Positions 15,019 through 22,476 of a stretch of DNA of 36,462 nt are shown piece after piece. Where the stretch lies: IMG/VR virus record IMGVR_UViG_3300047172_000297, positions 1 through 36,462 of that record. The stretch is one strand, 5' to 3'. The notes below the pieces were generated by a model. It was not told the origin of the DNA and made no database searches. It saw only the letters and a program-made list of their open reading frames with translations. A program made the translations under genes and the position numbers. Position 1 is the stretch's first letter, and every line of letters begins with the position of its first letter. This stretch comes from a virus.

Positions 15019-15452
15019 TATCGGTTGAACCTCACCCAGGTGCCATTTTCCAAGCCGGCGAGAATGCCGACGTTCAGCAACGTCAGCGTCGCGCCGCCCA
15101 CGACCGTCGTGCTGCCGAGCGTGCAGCTCGCGTCATCGAGCGCGTAGACCTTCGCGCCGATGTTCGCGCCGGTGATCGTGTTCGTGCCGACGGCGCTCAC
15201 CGGAACCTTGGCGACGATATCGCGCTGGGCCACCACAAAGCCCGTGCTGGCCGCGCCGCTGCCGCTGTTGTTCAGCTCGCGATCGGAAACGCCGGCGAAG
15301 GTCAGCGTGCCGCCGGCGGAAACCGGCTCGACGTTGCTGTTCGCGTCGATCGCCAGCATCGAGCCGGCGTAGACGTGGGCGCCGGCCGCCACGTTGTAGC
15401 CGAAATTCGGCCCCGTGCGGATCGGCAGCTTAGCATTATTGCTAAGAGGCAT
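15018..15452 (-). CDS. Capsid decoration-like protein (DUF2190 type)
   Basis: 144 residues from ATG 15452, which overlaps the stop of protease I by one base (TGATG); an in-frame start at 15545 would run into I and is rejected. The protein is Ala/Gly/Val-rich beta: 'RTGPNFGYNVAAGAHVYAGSMLAIDANSNVEPVSAGGTLTFAGVSDRELNNSG', then 'VAKVPVSAVGTNTITGANIGAKVYALDDASCTL', ending in 'ILAGLENGTWVRFNR'. The pattern 'a...vyaG.mva.d..G.v......... f.Gv.......' and 'G..vyw.dd' is that of small capsid-decorating proteins; position between scaffold and major head fits. Confidence 0.8.
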   Translation of the reverse strand: MPLSNNAKLPIRTGPNFGYNVAAGAHVYAGSMLAIDANSNVEPVSAGGTLTFAGVSDRELNNSGSGAASTGFVVAQRDIVAKVPVSAVGTNTITGANIGAKVYALDDASCTLGSTTVVGGATLTLLNVGILAGLENGTWVRFNR

Positions 15453-16030
15453 CAGGCGGCATCCTTCTTCATCTTCTTGTTTTTCATGAACGCCTCTTTC
15501 GAGATGTTCATTTTCTCGCAGGCCATCTTCTCCTCGGGCGCCCAATCGTCGCCGTCGCCCGGCTTGGTCGCATGGAGCGCGATCAGCTGATCGCCGTTGA
15601 TGCCGCCGGAATGCAGGCTGGGAAGCCCGTTGATTTCCTTCTCGACGGCGGCGGGATCAGCCGCGTGCCGCGTGATGAAATGATCCCGCAGCGGCGCGAT
15701 CGGCTTGCCGGCCTTGATTGCGCCGTCCACGAACATCACAGCGCGATCGCGCGCCCGCTCGCTGGTCAGCGTCGTCAGCTGCGTCTGCAGGGTGATCACC
15801 TGCTGCGACATGCGCTGCACCTCCGTGCCGCCGCCGGCGCGCTGCGTTTGCAGCTCAACGACCAGGCCATCCGCATCCTTCGCGGTGGCGCCGGCCGCCG
15901 CGGCAATCCGCTGCAATTGCGCGGAGTGCGCGGTCACCGCGGTGGTGGCGGCCGTGGCGGCGGCCAGCACAGCGGCGTCGTCGGCCGTCTCGGGCAAACC
16001 GAGCGCGGCGCGTATGGCTTTCGGATCCAT
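15452..16030 (-). CDS. Z: Nested scaffold protein Z (internal start in I)
   Basis: An in-frame ATG at 16030 (Met151 of I; MDPKAIRAALGLPETADDAAV) is preceded by CAGGAA about 7 nt upstream, an apt ribosome site inside the gene. The product would be 192 residues comprising only the helical scaffold half. In Mu, scaffold Z is produced from exactly such an internal start in gene I; use of this start here is inferred from that precedent, the Shine-Dalgarno and the domain boundary. Confidence 0.65.
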   Translation of the reverse strand: MDPKAIRAALGLPETADDAAVLAAATAATTAVTAHSAQLQRIAAAAGATAKDADGLVVELQTQRAGGGTEVQRMSQQVITLQTQLTTLTSERARDRAVMFVDGAIKAGKPIAPLRDHFITRHAADPAAVEKEINGLPSLHSGGINGDQLIALHATKPGDGDDWAPEEKMACEKMNISKEAFMKNKKMKKDAA

Positions 16031-16480
16031 TCCGGGTTCCTGTTCAGAGTGAAGTGTTTCAAGGTCGGGTAGGTTCGGCGTATTGGTCAGCGCAGCGCGC
16101 AGAACCCGCTCGACCGCACCGGTCTTCTTGTTGACGCCCAGCACAGGGCTGATGCCGCGATAAGCGTGCTCGCTGATCAATACGGTCCCGGACGGCGTCC
16201 ATTCGACGCGGCCCCAAATGCCGTCTGCACGAGACTGCATTTCCACGATCCAGCCACGCGCGGGGCTCGGCTGGCCGGTCGTCATCGCATAATCGGTCGC
16301 GTGATTTTCATCGACCGCGATCGGACCGTTCTTCAGGCTGGCCGCAATGACCTGCTCCGCGCTCTGCAGCACGTAAGGCCCACGGCCATCGACGCCGCCG
16401 AACGAACCGGCCGGAACAAGGTGCACCCAAGCAGTTGGCTCGGCGCCGGCCGGAAAAATGCTGTGGAGGAGGACTTTCAT
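15452..16480 (-). CDS. I: Head maturation protease I (Mu gp32)
   Basis: 342 residues, ATG 16480. The first 140 residues are the protease: 'AWVHLVPAGSFGGVDGRGPYVLQSAEQVIAASLKNGPIAVDENHATDYAMTTGQPSPARGWIVEMQSRADGIWGRVEWTPSGTVLISEHAYRGISPVL'. The conserved Asp-His and 'ARGWI..m..r.dGiwg.v.Wt..g...i....YRgiSPvf' blocks match Mu protease I. The C-terminal half is a helical scaffold (coiled coil around residues 220-245, Lys-rich end KNKKMKKDAA). In Mu, I digests the scaffold and itself during head maturation. A candidate late regulatory motif ends 33 nt before the start codon. Confidence 0.92.
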   Translation of the reverse strand: MKVLLHSIFPAGAEPTAWVHLVPAGSFGGVDGRGPYVLQSAEQVIAASLKNGPIAVDENHATDYAMTTGQPSPARGWIVEMQSRADGIWGRVEWTPSGTVLISEHAYRGISPVLGVNKKTGAVERVLRAALTNTPNLPDLETLHSEQEPGMDPKAIRAALGLPETADDAAVLAAATAATTAVTAHSAQLQRIAAAAGATAKDADGLVVELQTQRAGGGTEVQRMSQQVITLQTQLTTLTSERARDRAVMFVDGAIKAGKPIAPLRDHFITRHAADPAAVEKEINGLPSLHSGGINGDQLIALHATKPGDGDDWAPEEKMACEKMNISKEAFMKNKKMKKDAA

Positions 16481-16748
16481 CGCCGCTACGATGCGATGCG
16501 GTCGCGTAGTGACGGCATGCCCACGGCGGCGGGGTAGCAGCGCGTCGCCTCGCGCCCGAAAATGCTACGGCAGACGACCCCGGAATTCCAGCCCGTACAG
16601 CCCTGCGGCAGTTCGAAGGTCCAAGCCCCGCTCCCAGGTACGCCTCAGCCGCGCTACCCAGTTCTTACGGGCCTTATTCGCTACTCAATTTCCTGTGTGG
16701 ATCTGCAAGGTGCAAGCGCGTGGTGCTTCGTCCACGAACGAGGCGATC
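16481..16748. other. Gene-free leader between G and I
   Basis: 268 bp without a confident gene. It contains motif copy B. The minus strand holds a 52-codon open frame from 16644 to TAG 16488-16486 without a usable start codon upstream of the motif (…AWTFELPQGCTGW…REATRCYPAAVGMPS…). This frame could be a gene remnant or chance. No tRNA or other RNA gene was recognised. Confidence 0.5.
16514..16537 (-). promoter_or_regulatory. 24-bp motif, copy B, before protease I
   Basis: Plus strand GGCATGCCCACGGCGGCGGG then GTAG; it differs from copy A at two positions that weaken the dyad. It is in the 268-bp gene-free stretch 5' of I and, like copy A, ends exactly 33 nt before the start codon. Together with copy C it also shares the flank TGAC on the GGCATG side. 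The site corresponds to the location of the Mu PI late promoter. Confidence 0.5.
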
Positions 16749-17261
16749 TCAGAAGCCGCGCGCGTCCAATGCGCGGCGCAGAAACCCGTCCGCGATCGCC
16801 TCGATATCGGCCTCGTCCTCGCTGCTAATGCCGAGGTAAGGCCGCGCGGGCAGCACCACCTTTTTCACGCGCACCAAACGATCGCCAAGCATGAACACAA
16901 GCGCCTTGGCATTCTTCGGCACGATGGTCGCGCCGAACTGATGGGCCGCCGCGTAAATTCTGTTGCTGCCCCAGATCACCGTTCCGCCGGCGGTGATGAA
17001 CGTCAGGGACCGCTGTAGTTGCAGGCTTTCCCGCAGGATGCCCGGCCCCTTCTTCATCTCCGCGTAGGCGGGCTTTAACGGCGCCCAAGGCTTGCCCGTG
17101 GCATCGTTCGGGCCATCCATACGGTCCTGCGTATTCCGCACCATGGCCACGCCGATCGCCCGCATCATTGGCGTAGGGTTGCGCACGAGCGAAACCACTT
17201 CCTTCATCGCCGCGGCGACCTGGCGATCGTCGAACGTCGCCACCAGACGTGCACCCGTCAT
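16749..17261 (-). CDS. G: Virion morphogenesis protein G (Mu gp31)
   Basis: 170 residues, ATG 17261. The pattern 'RAIGVAMVRNTQDRMDGPNDATGKPWAPLKPAYAEMKKGPGILRESLQLQRSLTFITAGGTVIWGSNRIYAAAHQFGATI', then 'LPARPYLGISSEDEADIEAIADGFLRRAL' matches Mu gpG / phage virion morphogenesis (Phage_tail_S) proteins, with the characteristic 'G..W.pL.p.t......iL..sG.L..s......g..v..Gsn..YA.iHqfGg' and 'lPaRPflGis..d' motifs. In this subfamily the protein is associated with tail completion / head-tail joining. Order F-G-I matches Mu. Confidence 0.92.
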   Translation of the reverse strand: MTGARLVATFDDRQVAAAMKEVVSLVRNPTPMMRAIGVAMVRNTQDRMDGPNDATGKPWAPLKPAYAEMKKGPGILRESLQLQRSLTFITAGGTVIWGSNRIYAAAHQFGATIVPKNAKALVFMLGDRLVRVKKVVLPARPYLGISSEDEADIEAIADGFLRRALDARGF

Positions 17262-17361
17262 GCTTGGAACTCCCTTCGATCGGCCCTATGTTCCGCCCTG
17301 GCGTGCTGTGACACGGTGATATTCTCTCTGCCGTAGGACCGCTTTCGGGCGGGATCGCATT

Positions 17362-17384
17362 GTGGGGTTTCTGAGAGGCCCCAC
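17362..17384 (-). terminator. Hairpin between F and G
   Basis: GTGGGG and CCCCAC arms separated by an 11-nt loop lie in the 135-bp gap between F and G, shortly after the F stop. There is no clear U-run on the minus strand. It may be a weak terminator or an RNA-processing structure; support is structural only. Confidence 0.35.
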
Positions 17385-17396
17385 CAGCACGCCACC

Positions 17397-18590
17397 TTAC
17401 TCCGCATCGCTGCCCAGATCGTCCGCGTCGCCATATACCTGGTCGTAGCGCTCGAGCAGCTTTTGCACTTCCTTCGGACCCGTTCGCCGGAAACTCATGA
17501 CGTAGTTTTCGGTGCCTGCCTCGATCGTCTTCACCACTGCCAGCCACACCGCCCCTGATCGGCGCAGCAGGAGCACCCTTTCGTTATCACCGGAGAGGGC
17601 CACCGTGGGACGCCGCACGAGGTCGGGCAGCAGGCCGTAATGCTTATCGTCGAGATCCGGGTGGTTTTCACGCTGCTTGGCGAGCGTCTGGTCTGATAGG
17701 CGCACCGGTGCCACGCTGGAGCCGAGCGCCTTCTGCACCACCGCTGGCAAATTGCCCACGTCCACAGAGCCGCTGGGGGCGTCCAGGAACCGCTGCAGCG
17801 CGGCGGGCACAGGCGGCAGCGGCGCGCCGGCCTCGGGCGCCTTGGGCGTGCTGGGAAGGTCACCGGGCCGCATCGGATCGGTCTTCACCGGCACGTTGGC
17901 CAGGCCGGTGCGCGCGGCCAGTCCAGGATTGTAGTCAAACCCCGGATCGATCCCGATCGGTACCTGGTGGACCACACCGGTGACCTTGTCCGTCCACGGC
18001 CGATATTCCAGCGGCGGCGTGGCGTCGGGCCCCTTCTTGCCCATACGCCCCAGGTCGCCGTCGCTCACCGGTCGCACGCGGCAGCCGCAATGCCAGCCGT
18101 TCGGCGGGTAGTGTGTCTCCCAGAACGGATCGTCCGCGCGTAGCGTCAGGCCGTCCCAGGCCAGGTGCTGCAGCCGCGGGTGCTGGCTGCCACTATGCAC
18201 GTACTGCCAGTAGGGGAAGGCCGCCAGCGTGTCCGGCTCGGTCAGCTGCATGTAGCGGCCGGCGGCATAGGCGGTGGAAAGGTTCGTCTCGTAGATGATC
18301 CGGCTGCGCCAGCCCGGCGACCCGTTGTAGCTCCACCCGTGCTTCTCGACGATCGCATCGAAGTCGGCGCGGAAAGTCGCCAGCGTGGTGCCCTTCTCCA
18401 GCGCCTTTTTCAGTGCGTCTTGGAAGTCCTTAAGCAGCGCATCGGAGGTGGCGCCGGCCACCATGAAATTGTGGCTGTGCTCCTGCCGCCAGACATCGTT
18501 CCAGCGCTGCGTCGGCACCCTGGCCTTGCGTTGGAAGAATTTGATCGCCTGGGTGAATGGCAGGTCGATCGCTTCAACATCTGTGGTCAC
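17397..18590 (-). CDS. F: Head morphogenesis protein F (Mu gp30) with C-terminal PBECR-like domain
   Basis: 397 residues from GTG 18590, overlapping the previous stop as GTGA. Residues 1-180 are the Mu F-like domain: 'FFQRKARVPTQRWNDVWRQEHSHNFMVAGAT', 'SRIIYETNLSTAYAAGRYMQL', 'QYVHSGSQHPRLQHLAWDGLTLRADDPFWETHYPPNGWHCGCRVRPVS', with the diagnostic His-Pro, 'PP.gw.C.Cr' signature. A Pro/Ala linker (about 240-265) leads to residues 295-382, 'LAKQRENHPDLDDKHYGLLPDLVRRPTVALS..NERVLLLRRSGAVWLAVVKT..AGTENYVMSFRRT', which resembles the phage-Barnase-EndoU-ColicinE5/D-RelE (PBECR) nuclease-like domains often fused to F proteins. F is a minor head protein; the tail domain may be injected. Confidence 0.88.
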   Translation of the reverse strand: MTTDVEAIDLPFTQAIKFFQRKARVPTQRWNDVWRQEHSHNFMVAGATSDALLKDFQDALKKALEKGTTLATFRADFDAIVEKHGWSYNGSPGWRSRIIYETNLSTAYAAGRYMQLTEPDTLAAFPYWQYVHSGSQHPRLQHLAWDGLTLRADDPFWETHYPPNGWHCGCRVRPVSDGDLGRMGKKGPDATPPLEYRPWTDKVTGVVHQVPIGIDPGFDYNPGLAARTGLANVPVKTDPMRPGDLPSTPKAPEAGAPLPPVPAALQRFLDAPSGSVDVGNLPAVVQKALGSSVAPVRLSDQTLAKQRENHPDLDDKHYGLLPDLVRRPTVALSGDNERVLLLRRSGAVWLAVVKTIEAGTENYVMSFRRTGPKEVQKLLERYDQVYGDADDLGSDAE

Positions 18591-18811
18591 GGGCGCGGTC
18601 TGCCCTCGTTATCCGCTTCGAGACTGTCCATCATTTTCCGAATATCGGCGATAAAGCGCCTCACGGCCTCAGTTCCCACTGGACCGTCTAGTCGAAAATT
18701 CATCAGCGTCATTTCGGTATAATGGGCCGCATGGTTGGCTAGGATCGCCGTCACGCGCGCGAACTGGGCGCGGGAAACCGGGCGCCGCCGCTCGCGATTA
18801 ACGCCAGCCAT
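18587..18811 (-). CDS. Small conserved protein between portal and F
   Basis: 74 residues from ATG 18811, which overlaps the portal stop by one base (TGATG); the longer in-frame start at 18928 lies inside the portal gene. It begins MAGVNRERRRPVSRAQFARVTAILANH and has a helical basic N-terminus and a second helix (GTEAVRRFIADIRKMMDSLEADNE). Not recognised as a family. Coupled on both sides, so it is probably translated in the head operon. Confidence 0.7.
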   Translation of the reverse strand: MAGVNRERRRPVSRAQFARVTAILANHAAHYTEMTLMNFRLDGPVGTEAVRRFIADIRKMMDSLEADNEGRPRP

Positions 18812-20682
18812 CACTCGCCCCAGGCGGACGTGTCGATATCGAGCTTGCGCGCCTTTGCCCGAATGCGACGCCGCGCCTCCGCCTTTTCCTCGGCCGTAAG
18901 CCCTGCGGTTCGCCGCACCATGTCCCAAGCCAGACGCACATGCGCCGCGTCGTGGATCGGCAGAGCGCGCTTGCCCGGGACCGCGAAATCGTCGTCTGGA
19001 AGTCGATCGCGCACGCTCGAGCTCAGCGCCGCATGCCGCTCGATCGCGGTGCGTGACACCAGGTCGGAGACGACGTCCGCCTGGCCCACCAGGTTGGCCA
19101 GGGCCATGCCACGCGACATTGCCTCCGCGAACTCATCCGCCGGCAGCTTCAGCGCCGATAACCGGTGGACCAGGTCCTGCATATCGGTAGCCTGCTCGAA
19201 CTGCGCCCGCACGATTTCGATCATGCCGCCCATCGCTCCGGCCGCATCCTGCTCGAGGCGCGCGACCATGGCTTCGACCAGCTCCGGCGGGGCCTCAGAG
19301 TGCTTGGTGATCAGCTGCGAGAGCCATGGCTGCCTGCCCAGCTGCTGCTGAAGCTCTGGCGGCGTCACGGCCAGCGAGGGCACCGGCGTCTTTTCCACCG
19401 GCTCCGGCGGGCCGCCGATCACCTCGTCGCCCTCTTCGGGCTTCGATAATCCCAGGCGCTCGCGGATCTCGCTGGCCTTCACCTTTAGCCCGATCGGCGC
19501 CAGGTCGGCGACGCCGGCGATCACATCCTTCAGCGGCACTTCATCCGGCCGGCCGATCAGCAGCTTCGGATATTTCTTCTGCGGGCCATACGTGAACGCC
19601 ACCATGGCGTGCACCACCTGGCGGGTCAGCGTCGTGGAAAGCAGGCCGGCATCGAAGCGCTCAACATCCTGCTCGGCCGCGCGGTGCTCCTGGCCAACTG
19701 CATGCCCGCCATGGATTGCTTCCGTGCCGGCGGTGCCCCCGAGAACAACCTTGCTCACTTCGCGGTTTAGCCAGTCGGCGCGCTTTTCGTAGAGCGTGGA
19801 GCCCGCGGTGCGCTCGCTGTCTTTGACGAACTCCATCTCCATGCTTTTGGGGATGATGGCGGCCACGTCGCCGGCAATGGAGGAGACCGCGCGCCACAGC
19901 ACGCGCTTATCGGTTTCGCTGGCCTCTGGCCCGTAGCGGCCGATGCGGATCGGCATACCGTATGCCTGGCAGAACAACGCCCAGTCACGCAGCGTGAAGG
20001 CGCTGAACATCCAGAGAAACGCGATGATGCGCGTCAGGCCGCCGCGCATGATAGTGCCGGATTTGCTGCGGTGCCTGTGCACCACGAATTTATGCGGCTG
20101 TAGGTCGATGAAGCCCGCTTCGCCGCGCAGCCACAGCGTGCTGCCATCCTTCCAGCTCAGCTCGAAGAAACGCTGCGGCCTGTAGCAGAATTCCTTCGGC
20201 ACCACGCGGCCTGGCTCGGTCGACCAGAGAATTTCGTGGACCGAGTATCCCTTACCGATCGCGTCGAACATGTCCATCATCGCGTCGGCCAGTACGCCGT
20301 CGTCGATCCAGTTTTGCACGAGCTCGGCGTGCTTCTGGCTTTCTGGATCGTCGCCGGCCGGCTCGATCGTAACCGGCAACTGCACCACCTGGCGCTTCCG
20401 CTTTGAAAGAACCGAGTAGTAGTGCGGAAAGAGCTCCTCGATTTCCTCCGCCAGGATCATCCAATCCAGCGACGAACCGTTATCGCTGGCCCGCATGATG
20501 GTGCCTAGCCGCACGGGGTCCATGCCGTAGGCAAGGTGTCCGGAGAATGGGGGCCGGCCGACCGTCGCATCGACCGGCGAGATTTCGTCGCGCAGAGAGG
20601 CGATATAGGTGCTCGAAATCACCTTCCCGCTCTCATCGATCAGCACGCCAGTTTTGTCAGCCACGGTCGTTCCCATCTTCAT
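18811..20682 (-). CDS. Portal protein (Mu gp29, DUF935) with long C-terminal extension
   Basis: 623 residues, ATG 20682 (an in-frame ATG at 20676 has a slightly better spaced GAAGAA). DUF935 portal pattern: 'MDPVRLGTIMRASDNGSSLDWMILAEEIEELFPHYYSVLSKRKRQVVQLPVTIEPAGDD', 'AIGKGYSVHEILWSTEPGRVVPKEFCYRPQRFFEL', 'HRHRSKSGTIMRGGLTRIIAFLWMFSAFTLRDWALFCQAYGMPIRIGRYG' and 'GGHAVGQEHRAAEQDVERFDAGLL'. It forms the DNA entry ring. After residue 440 there is an extension of about 180 residues, with 'LPIHDAAHVRLAWDMVRRTAGLTAEEKAEARRRIRAKARKLDID' at 575-618, matching the small DUF6582-like helical module common on phage structural proteins. Terminase and F flank it, apart from the accessory insert upstream. 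Confidence 0.92.
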   Translation of the reverse strand: MKMGTTVADKTGVLIDESGKVISSTYIASLRDEISPVDATVGRPPFSGHLAYGMDPVRLGTIMRASDNGSSLDWMILAEEIEELFPHYYSVLSKRKRQVVQLPVTIEPAGDDPESQKHAELVQNWIDDGVLADAMMDMFDAIGKGYSVHEILWSTEPGRVVPKEFCYRPQRFFELSWKDGSTLWLRGEAGFIDLQPHKFVVHRHRSKSGTIMRGGLTRIIAFLWMFSAFTLRDWALFCQAYGMPIRIGRYGPEASETDKRVLWRAVSSIAGDVAAIIPKSMEMEFVKDSERTAGSTLYEKRADWLNREVSKVVLGGTAGTEAIHGGHAVGQEHRAAEQDVERFDAGLLSTTLTRQVVHAMVAFTYGPQKKYPKLLIGRPDEVPLKDVIAGVADLAPIGLKVKASEIRERLGLSKPEEGDEVIGGPPEPVEKTPVPSLAVTPPELQQQLGRQPWLSQLITKHSEAPPELVEAMVARLEQDAAGAMGGMIEIVRAQFEQATDMQDLVHRLSALKLPADEFAEAMSRGMALANLVGQADVVSDLVSRTAIERHAALSSSVRDRLPDDDFAVPGKRALPIHDAAHVRLAWDMVRRTAGLTAEEKAEARRRIRAKARKLDIDTSAWGE

Positions 20683-20708
20683 TCTTCAGAAAAAGAAGCA
20701 AAAAACTT

Positions 20709-20930
20709 TTATTCGCTTTGTTTGGTCGCCTTGATGAATTCCAGGGCGTGTGTCGCCACACCAATCCAGGCCCGCCAGAGAGGCATGGTGCTACTCACCA
20801 CGATTAGGTTCCCCATCGGTGTGTAGACCGTTTCCGGAGCCGGAAAGGCGTGGACCGTTTCGTGCGGGTCGTTGCCAGCCGCGGCACACATGCGAACGGC
20901 GAGCTGCTGGACATCCTCTGGCGTGCTCAT
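20709..20930 (-). CDS. Hypothetical 73-residue protein in accessory insert
   Basis: ATG 20930 overlaps the sulfotransferase stop (ATGA). The sequence begins MSTPEDVQQLAVRMCAAAG and has a beta stretch 'YTPMGNLIVVSSTMPLWRAWIGVATHALEFIK'. No known family recognised. The hydrophobic centre could be a short membrane-associated segment but is not a clear TM helix. It closes the accessory insert before the portal; 26 bp separate its stop from the portal ATG. Confidence 0.65.
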   Translation of the reverse strand: MSTPEDVQQLAVRMCAAAGNDPHETVHAFPAPETVYTPMGNLIVVSSTMPLWRAWIGVATHALEFIKATKQSE

Positions 20931-21499
20931 GTGACAACCCTCCCGAACGGAAACTTCGCCACGAAGCCCATGAATTCAGCCACACGCTCGCCGATCAGCG
21001 GATCCTCGAGCCGGACGAAGAGCATATCATCCCGATCGGCGAAGTCGCGCACTGCGCCGCCCATGTAATAGCCATAGCCGTGCACGAGCTCATCATCGGA
21101 ATACTCTCCGATCCGCGCCGCGAATTTGCCGGTTATGCGTCTGTAGAAAATGCGCTCCAGCATCGTCAGGGGCACGTCGCCCTTGTGCGAACGAACCGAC
21201 CTGACCCACGCATTCGCATCGCGCTCGATTAGGATAAATTTCGCGTCGCGTTCGCTTTCTCGGATCGAGCGCCACGTCAGCGGTGTCGGAAAATCCGAGA
21301 ATATATCTGCCGAAGCATAGTAATCGTGGAAGCCGGACCAAACGACCAGGTCGCGTGGCTCGACATAATTTGCCAGCGCGCGCGCGCCCTCCTCAGCTTC
21401 CGGCCCACACCAATGAGCGGACCGCAAGCCGTGCGCGCAGCAAAAAGCGTGAAAGCTGCGCGTGCCCGACCGGTGCGGACTGATATTGTAGACCTTCAC
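20927..21499 (-). CDS. P-loop sulfotransferase family protein
   Basis: 190 residues, ATG 21499, overlapping the glycosyltransferase stop (ATGA). The N-terminus KVYNISPHRSGTRSFHAFCCAHG carries the 5'-phosphosulfate-binding loop of PAPS-dependent sulfotransferases ('RSGTRSF', comparable to 'pRtGTtSl'); 'KFILIERDANAWVRSVRSH' matches the 3'-phosphate-binding strand-helix ('vIl..RdP..W..S'). The middle 'YYASADIFSDFPTPLTWRSIRESE' would bind the acceptor. The family transfers sulfate from PAPS to a carbohydrate, protein or small molecule; a carbohydrate acceptor is inferred from the adjacent glycosyltransferase. It is short (families usually 200-250). Not part of the standard Mu set. Confidence 0.78.
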   Translation of the reverse strand: MKVYNISPHRSGTRSFHAFCCAHGLRSAHWCGPEAEEGARALANYVEPRDLVVWSGFHDYYASADIFSDFPTPLTWRSIRESERDAKFILIERDANAWVRSVRSHKGDVPLTMLERIFYRRITGKFAARIGEYSDDELVHGYGYYMGGAVRDFADRDDMLFVRLEDPLIGERVAEFMGFVAKFPFGRVVT

Positions 21500-22476
21500 T
21501 TGCGGGCGCCTCGCGGCATATCGATGCTGTCCTCATTGCGGCCTTTGAAGTATTTCCGCAGCCCATCGCGCAGCTGGTAGTTATCGGTCGCCAGGAACGG
21601 CAGGCCCTGCGCATCCCATGAGAGGTCCACATCGGGATCAAACTTGGAGGACACGATCACGTCACGCCGGCTGAGATAGCCCCGGTTCTCTTTCGAGCCG
21701 TGCCAGCCATGGGCAATGGTGCCGTTCACCACGCCGATATCGGCCTTCACGAAGCGTTTGCAGCGCGTAGCAAATTCGGCCAGGCGGCGGATATAGCCGG
21801 AGCTCACGGCGTGATCGATCTGCACGTACATGTCCGCGAACGCGAAGGCCATGTGATAATCGGCGGCGCCCGTCACAACCCAATCCATAAGGCCGCCGAT
21901 GCCGTCATAGGCTTCTCGCCTCATGGCCCATGCGTAACCGTAATGCTGCCGCTGATCCTTCGGATAATAGCTGCCGTCGCCTGGCACATAGGCGTCGCCG
22001 GCGACATACGCCGCGCAAAAAGAGCGGTCGATATCCTTGCCCCACTCATTGGTGATCACCTGGTCTTCGGGCCCCAGGTCGATCGAGTGCGACCACGGCT
22101 GGCACACCTGAACGTGCTGCAGCTCGTGCACCGTCTCGGCGGCCCAGTCCTTACGAAGAAACTCGATATCCGCGTCCACGAACGCCATGTATTTCCAGTC
22201 CGGAAACCGGCGCGTCAGGTTCTGGCGCACGCCGAGATTGATCAGCGCCTCCTTCAGCCAGATTTCCTGCGGCCGGCCGCCACGCACCTGCACATGGTCC
22301 GGATTATCAGGGCTCGTTACTTTGAACGGCCGCTCGCCAAAAGCGTGCTCGACGAGGATCAGGTGCACACCTGATTGCACCATGTGCGCCTCGAATTTCT
22401 TGTAGAGCGCGATACGGCTTTTCCATCGCTCGGGGTTATTCACAACCGCAATCACATGCAGCATGTCGGCACGCAT
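21496..22476 (-). CDS. GT-A glycosyltransferase-like protein
   Basis: 326 residues; ATG 22476 directly follows the upstream stop and has AAGGTG about 6-8 nt upstream. The fold signals are an N-terminal nucleotide-sugar strand 'MLHVIAVVNNPERWKSRIALYKKFEAHM', then 'VHLILVEHAFGERPF', and the metal-binding D-A-D at residues 101-103 in 'WKYMAFVDADIEFLRKDW'. Further conserved-looking pieces are 'GYAWAMRREAYDGIGGLMDWVVTGAADYHMAFAFA' and 'NGTIAHGWHGSKENRGY', resembling GT2 family substrate pockets and acceptor loops. Expected to transfer a sugar from an NDP-sugar; donor and acceptor unknown. Coupled to the sulfotransferase and to the 107-residue gene. Confidence 0.78.
   Translation of the reverse strand: MRADMLHVIAVVNNPERWKSRIALYKKFEAHMVQSGVHLILVEHAFGERPFKVTSPDNPDHVQVRGGRPQEIWLKEALINLGVRQNLTRRFPDWKYMAFVDADIEFLRKDWAAETVHELQHVQVCQPWSHSIDLGPEDQVITNEWGKDIDRSFCAAYVAGDAYVPGDGSYYPKDQRQHYGYAWAMRREAYDGIGGLMDWVVTGAADYHMAFAFADMYVQIDHAVSSGYIRRLAEFATRCKRFVKADIGVVNGTIAHGWHGSKENRGYLSRRDVIVSSKFDPDVDLSWDAQGLPFLATDNYQLRDGLRKYFKGRNEDSIDMPRGARK

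Noticed and set aside
16600-16640. GTTCGAA motif suggesting a tRNA T-arm
   Set aside because: The flanking arms do not pair into a T-stem and no acceptor, D or anticodon stems are seen on either strand.
17355-17386. Half-match to the repeated motif (GTGGGGTTT) in the F-G gap
   Set aside because: Only the GTGGGG core agrees; the GGCATGCCCAC half is missing, so it is not counted as a fourth copy.
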